In this document: piece by piece, positions 54,801-64,000 of the stretch | Layout: the number at the start of each line of letters is the position of its first letter | Numbering within the stretch: the first letter of the stretch is position 1 | Origin: Anisakis pegreffii | Taxonomy: Eukaryota; Nematoda; Chromadorea; Rhabditida; Anisakidae | Length of the DNA stretch: 64,000 nucleotides | Assembly (NCBI GenBank): GCA_035041965.1 | Contig: JAPYMA010000661.1 | Location: forward strand, 1 to 64,000 | Direction: 5' to 3' | Position numbers and translations under genes: made by a program | The notes under the pieces: generated by a model | What the model saw: only the letters and a program-made list of their open reading frames with translations | Databases searched by the model: none | Told to the model about the DNA's origin: nothing

Positions 54801-57800
54801 GCAACTCAGCAGTTGCGGAGACGTATTCAGACGATATTGTCATGATGATTATCGATATTTTCGATAACTACAGGTGCGTACTGGTGACACTACTGAAACT
54901 TGTTTCACTCATTAATTCAGTTCATAAAAACGAACTACTCTTTGTGGATTGCATAATGTTCTCTCAAACAAGTTACGAGATTTAGAGGGACATTAAAACC
55001 GTATGGTCCTACAAGTATACAAAAATGTAATGCTTGTAAGTGGAATATACTTGATCACAGATTAGATCTATTAGTTAATTGAGATGAAACAACTCCAAAG
55101 CTTGACCGTGATGTGTTCCACATAACTCGTTTCGGTCCCAACCCAATATGTCGTCGTTTTCCAGACTCAGGCTTGCTCTAATCAGTAAGAGGCTTTGAAG
55201 TTTCCACTCAAATAAGTTTAAGTAGCTGTTCTCATCATTTGTGCCATATTTTCCTGTAAATCTTTTCAGTGATGCGACTGGTTTTTGGGAACAACTCACG
55301 TGGGCACTTTCAATGGGTAGCAAGCTTTCAGAGCGAGTAGTCGAACGACTTTTTAGATATATGGAACTCGCTCGTCTTAAATATGGCTTTTCGATGGTGC
55401 AATATCGAAACAAGAGGCAAACAGATGATGAAATGTCTGAACCAAAACTGCTCACAGAGGAGGAAGTATGTATAATTTACTCTTGACTAACTGCATTGAA
55501 TGTTGGCAGCAGAATTCATCTTGTTTGTTAAAATTTGCGTTTTATTATCCAATGTGATTGAAAGTGCTCACTTATGAAATCATATCGCTTGATGCAAGTT
55601 TTTTGTATTCAAAGCACAATTAGTCATGTCAAAGTGAGAAGTTGTTTTGTTGGTCCCCTTGACTGATCAAGTTTCCGCGAGACAAGTACAATGCAGACCT
55701 CTAGGGCCTGTAACGGACAAATTCTTCTGTATTCACAAATTTCACGATCCAAAACAACTCTGTTTAAGGCATCCCAATTGATGTATCCATTCGACTCTCT
55801 TGTTGCTGCAAATCAGAACGTTATCGGGATGTATCTGCAGAATATCCTTGATATTCTGTCATCGTTTTGTCGACAAGTTGATCCATCACGTATAATGAAA
55901 GCTCAAGGTTCGGTATATGTCAACTGTACTTCTAACCCTTCTAACTCTCTTCAGTGGCCGTCTTTTCAAATTGTCTATGCTGTTCAAACAACATGAATGA
56001 TTAGGTTTTGCGAAATCCCGATGACTTCTGCATAATCCCGGTTTTCATTTTTCAGTCCCGGGATTCAGCAATTTTTGAAATTTAGCAGTATCACGTGAAA
56101 AAAATTTTTTGAATCGGTGCGTTCATAGTTAATAAGAAAACAATTTATTCAACAAAGCATATGGGTAGCAGCATATTAAATTCTGTTAAAAAAAGCATAA
56201 ACAATACAAGACAAGTATAATACAGATATAACGTCAACAGTTAAACTTTTATTGCAATAACTTAACTTGCTCTGTTAACAGCTTCAGTAGATCAATGTTC
56301 AGTTGCTTATGCTTGAGATGAAAGGAAACCAACAATGTTCCTCGACAGATTTCCTTTTGAAATTCGCAAATGCTTCAAACTGATTAAAATTGTACTGTGC
56401 AGATGACAGAATTCGTAAATTAAAAATTATTGAAACAGTTGAAATAGAATCGCTAGTAAAATAAATGATCATAGAATTATAACAAAAAATAGAATAGCAA
56501 CTTTCATACCAACAATATTACAATGAAATTTGAAATAAGTTCCGAGGAACGTCAGAGCGTTGATGTTGAATCACTCATTCGCACACAAAAGAGAAAATAC
56601 AAAGAAAGCTCATTCACTTTTGATACTTTTCGGAGGGTTCGTTTTCATCGATCTAAACAATTTTTCCATATTCACAGTTCTTTCCTTTGTTTCATCGCAC
56701 AGATACATTTCACATTTCACAGATTACTCTACGGCTCACGACACTACTTCTTTCACACTTATGAAATTTTCGAAATTTATTACGATTCTATTTACTATGA
56801 GAAACACATATCAAGTTCATTCTCATTCTGATATAAATCAATTGCCATCGGTGGAGTGAACTCAGATTCATCATCATTTTCACTCCTCATAGCGAGCAGT
56901 CTCGAAGATGAATGTACAACCAGTTCCTCAATATTTGTCATTGCGATCGCATACCCCATATAATTTCTTCCCTTCCTAATGTAATCAGTATCATTCATTT
57001 ATCTCCTGAACTTCATTAAAGTTGATATTCTACACTCGTTAATCCTCACCAGAAGTGCATGCAGGAGATCATTAACGATATTCGCATTGAGTTCCTCTTG
57101 TGCATTGATGGAGAACTCCAGCGTTTCATCCGTTTTGAATAAGTCAATATTTCGACGAAACAGTATGTTGACAGCAACTTGAGAACGTCTACAGTACTGC
57201 ATAAGTCTTGTGCGGCAAGAGTCTTCGCAATCTCATTGGAGTATTCCTAAATTCTGACACCGTGAAAACGACGTTTTCGTTTTTTTTTCTTGTTTTTTTA
57301 ATCTTGTTTTACAACCAGATACAAAATTCAAACTTTTACCGAACGTTTCACCGATAAATTGCGGGAGTTTATCGTTCGTCATAGGAGATCCCCGGAACTG
57401 GAAACAGCACTTTCTCAGAAGCTTAATGTGTCGTTGGTACATTCACGAAAATAACGTACTTTTTCGATCAATCCATTTTGAATGCATCTTCATCAATTTC
57501 AGATTTTTTGCTGCCGAATATCATATTGTTCTTCGACGTTAAATGCACAAATAGTTCTTTCGTAGACAATCGTTTCGTTTTTTAGCTTCACCGCACAGTT
57601 AACATTTCGTATTTTCACTACTTTGTTTGGAAAAAAAAGATATTCTCGACAGCGAGACTGATTACCGTTTTCGCTGTATTTTTTAATATATCCGGACGAA
57701 CGTGCACTGTTCAAAGACATATTTTAAGAATAAATGTGAAATTGATGGACTATAACAAAGGGTAGGAAATACTGATCATTCTGTGAAAAACGAAATTCGA

Positions 57801-60800
57801 GCTTAATTAATATATGATACCAGATGAGTGTAATATCAAAATCATGCAAAATGCCTTGCTTTATCGAGCCCGAAATTCCGGTATCTCGGAACTGATGGAT
57901 GCGGTTTATATTACCGGTGAAGACGGAGCCGAGATAGCGATTTATCTACACAATCCAACAACAATAATAACATTCATAATGACATTTCTTCACGAAACCC
58001 GGAGTTTGTCAGAACGTAAATTTTGGGATCGTGGGATTCAAATGTAGAGATCGCGGGATTCAAATGTAGAGATCACGGGATTCCATGTGAATGATTCTAC
58101 CGAAAATCATGGGAAAGGTTGAACTGAAACTGCGGTAGTTAGTCGCATTCTTGTTGCAAATCACAAGTTTGTCAATCACTGCTGAAGTAGTTGCTCATAA
58201 GTTCAAGTTCGAATGTAGAAATTCCGTTTCCGAATAAATCATTTCAGGAGCAGGTCTCAGTTTCGTTCAAGCGCAAGGTATGACATCAGATGCAACGAAC
58301 TTTCTGAGTAGGATATTCACGGTTGCTGGAGAGTCGTTGGAAATGGTCAGTGCTTGCAACCGCCTTCTTATCAAAGCTCAAAGAAAACTGTGCAGAAAAA
58401 CGCGACTTCGTGCAACAATAACCTCATTTATTCAGTGACGTTTTGTGCAAAGAAAAACTTGTTATTTTTTAGTCATACTTTCAATAAAATTCACTGCACA
58501 CAATTCGCAACAAAATGAAGCCATCACTGTATATTTATCCAATTTTTGTCCTAGCCAGTTGATTTGAATTTAGGAACATAAGAATTGCCAACAACATCTC
58601 ATCATGCAGTCTCGTATGCTCACATCTGATCGAGTGTTCTTTACTAGATATCGATGACAACATCGTTCAGAGAAGCGTATTCCAGTTATGAATGCGGAAC
58701 GGCGAGTCAGCGCCGCATTTGCATGCAGATTTGCCTTGGTACTGTCCAGCTGAAGAGTGATGCATTCGCTCGGAATGCATATCTGCGTTCATTCTTCTTC
58801 CCATCTCTCTACAGCATGATTGATATGAATCATTCTGCGTCGAATTTTTATCAGGTCTTTTGAGTATCAATTTATTCGCATTCCTTATACTGATGAGTGG
58901 ACTCCATAGAAACTTTTTAAAAGTAATGCTCTATTTGACTATCATAATTAAAATGAGAATTTGGATTATTGCGCTCGAAAATTCAATCCTCAAAAAACAT
59001 CTCATCACTGTTTTTGGTTTCATTTGAAGGTTAAATTTGCCAATCCAATCAGCGGATCATTCATAACACTGAACGGCGAAGCTTCTTTCCGTATTTTGAT
59101 CCCACTAAAGAACTTCGTTCTCTATCAATACTATGCGGTATATCTCTCAGTTATTTACATCACATGTTAATGCGAAATTTTGGTTTCAACCTGAATCACA
59201 TTCTTTTAATCATATCTTGTGTCAGTACTTCCATAATAGTATATATGCATACTTTTGGAAAGAGTTGAAAAGGCTGTAGTCTGCCGTTTCGTTCGGAATG
59301 ATAAATATGAAGAGGCAGTATCATTTATTGACACTTCAAATCAGTACGGCTCGATTGAAATTTGAATTTTGTGCTGAACTGAATCGAAATGTTGAAATTT
59401 GATTTGGATGACAAGAAACTTTTTGTTTCATCACTTATCGTTAGGAAAAACCGGTTGATTGATCAGATAACATATTTATTAAAATTTTTTAGCCAGTTGC
59501 ATGAAAAATTTCTTGAGCATACCCCTCCGCGAAACATTTTTTTTTCGAGAATCTGTGAAGCATATTGATGTAATCCATTTTCTTTCGAAGTTAATAACGG
59601 TTAAACACAATGAATTAACTGATTAAAGTGAACTTTTCGCAGTGCTTTGTACAAACTCATGGAATGTGGAGTGGAACAAACTGTGAGTCATCGGATGTAA
59701 AATGGATTTTAAACAGCACTTACGCCGTTGAATGCACTTGCACAAGATCTGGATACATCAGGTGCGTATGCTATGACTGACTTGAGATTTTCATAAGTTC
59801 ACGTTTTGTTGGTAGAATGCTCTCAGTTTCCTGAATCTATAAATTTGTCGTAATTAGAAATTGATTTGCTGACCTCATGCTTGTGCAATTGATCTGTCTG
59901 CTCATTACGTTACCGTCGACTCTATTCAAAAAGCAATGAGCAAAATGTTCAGCTTTTGCTGCATTTTGCTTGAGTTTTGAATTCAGTTTTACAAATGAAA
60001 CGTTTCCAATTATTCGTCTGCGAATGCGCTTATCGGGACCTGGTTACACTCTGATGCAATTTGTCTTTCGTCTCTCACATCCATCGGCATTTCCCATTAT
60101 TTTTCAGCGTTTTCGTCGTCAGTCCGCCTACACCTCCTCCATATCCGCCATACAATGATGTTCTGTTAACATTCAAATTGGTCAGTTTTACCGCCACACC
60201 ATTCCATCTGCATTTATCCGAAGTGGAGATTGGGTATTTGATGTGCATATATTTTACAGTCTTCAAATCCGACATGCAATAAAGCAGCGATATCAACATT
60301 CATTTCGCAAATTAGCGTTGCATCAGGTGTTAGCAGTAGACGGTTCGTGAATATGAGATGTGTAAACGATGGTGATCCCCTGATAATTATCACTCTTCGC
60401 TCACCTTTTCAACCAAATCAACGCGACAATAGTTATGTATGTGTGCTATCACCTTTATCTGTCTGTGCCACATTTTTGACACAGCTCAGTATTCCCTTCA
60501 TAAATACTGCACACCCAGATAAGCTGACTCTACTGGAAAGTTCCATTCTTCTTACCTAAGCTCACTGAAGCGATTTGAAGCCGTCGTTCAGAACACTTCT
60601 GTCCTTAAAGTTTGCTAGAATCGGAATCAAATGCTGGTCAGTTGTTATTTTACTGCAGGCAGTGCAAGCGATCAAGCGAGCGATAAATGTCAGTGAGCGC
60701 GGCTCACCGGTCTTTACATCATTCCATGTTGTCTTCGTGAATGCAACCACCATTCGCAGAGGTAATTTCATGATAATCCATTTTAACGCCTTGTATAAAA

Positions 60801-63459
60801 TTGTAATCAGCTGTCATGTTGTTAATTCAATTTACAAGCAAGCTCAGCATCACAAGAGGATATAAACTGGTCTATTTTAAATATGATGGTCAAAAATAAT
60901 CCCATGAATTGTTTTATATGTTAATTGCTTAGTTCCGGAATATGTAATATACTGATCGCTTTTGATCTAATCGGTTGCATCATTTGAAATCGTTATTTAT
61001 TTTCGATCCCGAAAGATTACTGGTTTACTGCTGTTGATTGGTCTAAACAGCTTCTCTGAATGATCACTAAACTAATGTTCCTTAGATCAACGGGAGTCTA
61101 TTTTTGAGTTCCTTTAGAGTTCCTATTCCTAGAAGTCATTGGGCAATAAGAAAGAGGAGTCCTGCACCTCTATGCTCGCTAAATCAGTGATCAAAGTTAG
61201 ACTTTCATGAGGCCAAGTGATTCCCCACGTTAATATTGTTAGTTGCGTAGAAAGAAGGATGTCAGGGAAGGAAGAATGTGATACTTGTGATGTTGGTGGA
61301 GGCACAAAGCCATGAATTGGTGATGAGTTGTAATTGCCGATCAAATAAATTGCTTTAAGATGGGTACATTATATGTCAGATTGGTTGTCTTCTATGGAAA
61401 CTTGCCTGATTAGAGTTTGACTCGTGACAAAATTGATTCTGTTATGAGCTTTATTAAAGAATCCATCAAGCAATCTCGCTGAGAATGTGAATAGATGGAA
61501 AGAAACACTGGTATGTTTCAGTTCTGGACGGTGATGGATACGCCCGTCGAATGCGACTGCTAATAAATCGTTCGTACAACAGTGCGATTGGGAATGATTC
61601 TGTTAGCTTAATGACAAGATGGTTACAATCAATCGCAACATCAACGCGTATCAGTATTTATCGCTTCAAAAATCCCCAACTCATTGTCGGTAAACATTTC
61701 ATGATCATCGTAGATCAAAATCAAAATTACGTTAACTGCTCAAGTGATGATCCCAAACCCAATCTGCTCTTTGCACACCAAAATACGTTCGTCGCTCATC
61801 CACATAAATATAAACGAATAACTTCCTTTCCAAGACGAATCTATTGAGCAAGAACATTACTACGAATTTACTTTACTGAGTCTTTTGCAAAGGTATGGCA
61901 TTCAATTTCACGATCACAGTACCATTCGATGGTGAAATAAACCCGTTGAGTGCTGAGGAAATTGCGCAAATTATAATAGAAGAAACACAGTACGGTGAGT
62001 TGGACTTAGAAGATCGTCAAGGTAACGCACTACCTGTTAAGCCCGCTACAATTGCCGACGTCACTAAACTAATCCCGATAGAAGGTTATTCTCTGTTCAT
62101 TTTGTTTTCGAATTGTGATTCAGTCCTTTGGATGACTTCGTTTCAATGAAGCATCGTTCTCGATGAATTGTTTCACCAAAACAACTTGCATGCATTGGAT
62201 GATTAATACATCGTGACGTTAATCACTCTGTGTATCCATCTTCAGAATCGAATGCGCTCGTCATTGCGATAGCAGTTGTTGTCAGCACATTTTTTCTCGC
62301 CTCGTCGACGATCATTTCGTTTTTGGTGATTCTGAAAATCCGAACTGAGCGACTTCTGGAGTTAAAGGAACGAATAATGGAACAAGCACGGTTTGTTCCT
62401 CATGACTGATGAGATGTTATTAATCATTAGCTCAGGCGCAGACTGAAGTGATTCGCTGACTCTGAGTAAATCAAAGTGAAATGATTTGCTTTACGATCCA
62501 TTTACATGTGATATGATCATTACATGATCAAATTGAGTAATTCTCTGGCAAGCAAAGATGGAATCTGAAAGTGGAGCGTTATGCAGACAAATCCTCTCTC
62601 ATGATTGTTTGCATGCAAAACTCACCTGCACCACAAGGGAAGTCATCTTTCTAAGGATTCATAAGCGGGTTACGATTCACCTTGTGAATACGCAAAATGT
62701 GACTTGCTAATTTCTCAAAGTCTTGAGTTCTTCAGTTCCAATAAGTTGAAATTTGCAATGATTTCTATCATCTTTCAAGGAATATCATAATGATGTCGGA
62801 ATATAACTCAAGAAATGGTGTTCGTTTCAACGACGATTTCGACCACTCAATTTCTCGTCACGGTTAATGAATTGTTTGTAACTTTCATCGAAACCACCAA
62901 CTTTATGCACAAGTCCAGTGATGTATCACGTCGGCTTGTATCGATAAATTTTCTTGTACCCAATGCAATCTCAAAAAATAAAATTTTTCAAATGGTAACC
63001 TTTGATTTCCACTATGTTTTCCCGAATTTACACCGAAATTTTCGGCGCCCTCCTGTGCAAAATGCTCAGTGACCTTGGAACCTCCACATTAGGGATTCAA
63101 TTAGCCGAACAAACACATAACCCACATGATTTTAGGGTGATTTAATTTTGACCTTGATTATACATAACATTTCCTCCATTAATCAGAAATATTTTCTCCT
63201 CATCACATCATTTAACACATTTTCCGCCCAGCAACTCTCATTTCATAATCCATTCCGATCTGTAAACACATTTGCTATTCTTACTGAAGCCTATGAATCT
63301 CACATATTTTGATGCGCTTATGCTAATGAGTTGCCCACAATTGCAAATGGAACATAATTCAGCTGAATTTTTGAGCATTCAGGTCATAGTAATGTAATTA
63401 TTGTGTATTGGTTGATTACAGGTCGTAGAGCGGCGCATCTGACGTCTTATCATCGATGA
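45814..63459 (+). CDS. REJ-domain single-pass membrane protein (receptor-for-egg-jelly/polycystin-1 type ectodomain)
   Basis: About 40 exons and roughly 1,700 residues, rebuilt by following phase. The signal peptide is MNNMLLVIVLISYIRECLLS. REJ-type sequence runs from 50011 to beyond 53741: VNLSVISLSGVGGRAVSFKW (50011-50185), SIVIDASRSRNPNSVTGYV (51830-51973), a FVRFIAVVQSKSRPLHFSWR stretch (52443-52651), GLAPGALYCLIFEASNPAG (53015-53167) and GDGWTDVTEDLPLSYSFGLR (53450-53562). Helical GAIN-like exons follow (54309-59137), then a GPS-like exon (59643-59761; CFVQTHGMWSGTNC...CTCTRSGYI) without the His-Leu-Thr cleavage site. After a proline linker (PPTPPPYPPY) come three or four alpha/beta units resembling SEA domains (60260-62084), one membrane span (62246-62390), and a tail (62780-62862, 63422-63459) ending SYHR. 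Unlike LOV-1/PKD1 there is no PLAT domain or multi-pass channel; suREJ1 is the nearest known layout. Exons at 46.3-46.7, 48.9-49.9 and 50.9 kb are the least certain. Confidence 0.75.
51145..51332. mobile_element. hAT-type MITE in a REJ-gene intron
   Basis: This 188-bp element is flanked by a perfect 8-bp duplication CTTTAATC (51137-51144 and 51333-51340). Its ends are inverted: TAGTGTTTTGCAGGGAG at the left against TAGTGTTGTATGGGGAG at the right, 13 of 17 matching. An 8-bp target duplication with TAGTG-type ends is typical of hAT elements. The interior is unusually GC-rich for this window, built of CCCCGA/CCCCGT units, with no coding capacity. The sharp target duplication indicates a fairly recent insertion. 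Confidence 0.8.
56002..58087 (-). mobile_element. Degenerate hAT-like DNA transposon in a REJ-gene intron
   Basis: A 2,086-bp segment is flanked by direct repeats TGAATGAT (55994-56001 and 58088-58095; the match extends one more base). Both ends carry AATCCCG in inverted orientation close to the border. Inside, broken minus-strand frames from about 57,720 to 56,795 suggest a decayed transposase: an N-terminal SSGYIKKYSENGNQSRC block that could be a BED-type finger remnant, a VSGCKTRL block, and a helical LLHALLVRINECRISTLMKF block, interrupted by stops. The adjoining REJ exons (ending 55907, restarting 58248) join in phase across it, so it is intronic. Family assignment rests on target-site length and weak motifs; it could be another DNA transposon type. 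Confidence 0.5.
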
Positions 63460-64000
63460 AAAAGAGATGACGAACTTATGCTCTGTTGGTATATACTCAT
63501 TAACGTTGTATTATCAGTACTTGATGAAATGCTCAAATATATTGGTCAGATTTAACTGAGCAGATAGGTGAATGTTTTTCTTTGACCAGCAGATGTAGCC
63601 ACTCATATAATTTTGATAATATTTATTGCATCTTTTATAAGTAGAGTAAACTTCAGTTTATTGAATGAATTTATTGAATTGTTTGAGCATCTTTCGGAAT
63701 TTCTAGATTTCATAACGTCATAACTAAAGACGTCGTATTCCGGTTATTGATTGATTTAATTTTAAGATATCTCTAATTTAACGGCTGACTAAATCCGGTA
63801 TGTTTCAGGTAGTTGCTGCTTTTCAAAATTCTGAAATGATGAGTACATATTCTCCTAAAGAATGATATAGCGTGCAATGAAACAGCTGAACTTCATTCCG
63901 ATAACTTTGAAATCTATAAATATGCCTGAAATGATTATGAAATAAATATGTTTATTGTGCCGTGTCAACTAACACTGCAGTGAATTTACTCTCTTTTCCA
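63460..64000. other. 3' flank of the REJ gene
   Basis: No exon recognised. An AATAAA at 63941-63946 could be a polyadenylation signal about 480 bp past the stop, or the gene may continue beyond the window. Confidence 0.3.

Noticed and set aside
45814..63459. LOV-1/polycystin-1 orthologue
   Set aside because: REJ-type sequence is present, but no PLAT domain or multi-pass channel region follows; the protein appears to end after one membrane span.

Overview
This is eukaryotic, intron-rich, AT-rich DNA and almost certainly nematode nuclear sequence. The introns are short (about 40 bp to 1 kb) and end in TTTCAG/TTTTAG-type acceptors, the exons are small, and the best recognised gene is an ASPM/Asp spindle-pole protein. 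I cannot place the species from sequence alone. No bacterial, viral, CRISPR or organellar features were seen.

Layout. (1) 1-13,477: a near-perfect head-to-tail array with a 175-bp period, 77 units in register without an indel. Each unit carries one intact tRNA-Arg(TCT) gene on the minus strand with its own Pol III terminator. (2) 13.6-16.7 kb, plus strand: the 3' part of an unrecognised type I membrane protein with propeller-like ectodomain exons, one membrane span and an acidic tail. Its first visible exon begins about 160 bp after the array, so its 5' exons must lie on the far side of the array or have been lost. Orphan exon candidates follow to 19.25 kb. (3) 20.5-33.7 kb, minus strand: a complete ASPM orthologue with a low-complexity N-terminus, a calponin-homology (CH) region, about 20 IQ motifs encoded largely one repeat per exon, and a helical C-terminal domain. 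(4) 34.7-37.0 kb: a very long (AAT)n microsatellite, then a T-rich tract at 37.8-38.05 kb. (5) 38.4-43.8 kb: mostly non-coding, with palindromes, a MITE-like element, a diverged direct repeat and one probable minus-strand terminal exon. (6) 43.9-45.7 kb, minus: a second unrecognised type I membrane protein, divergent from (7) 45.8-63.5 kb, plus: a roughly 40-exon gene. I assembled the latter by following exon phase across GT..AG introns. It encodes a signal peptide, a Cys-containing N-terminal region, REJ (receptor for egg jelly/polycystin-1) modules, a GPS-like cysteine motif, a proline-rich linker, several SEA/ferredoxin-like units, one membrane span and a short tail. Two transposon remnants with hAT-type 8-bp target duplications sit in its introns.

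The genes do not form an obvious pathway. ASPM acts at spindle poles. The other three long genes encode single-pass surface proteins, and the REJ protein resembles the single-pass sea urchin egg-jelly receptor more than the 11-pass polycystin-1/LOV-1. The features most worth following up are the homogenised tRNA array and the REJ single-pass receptor.
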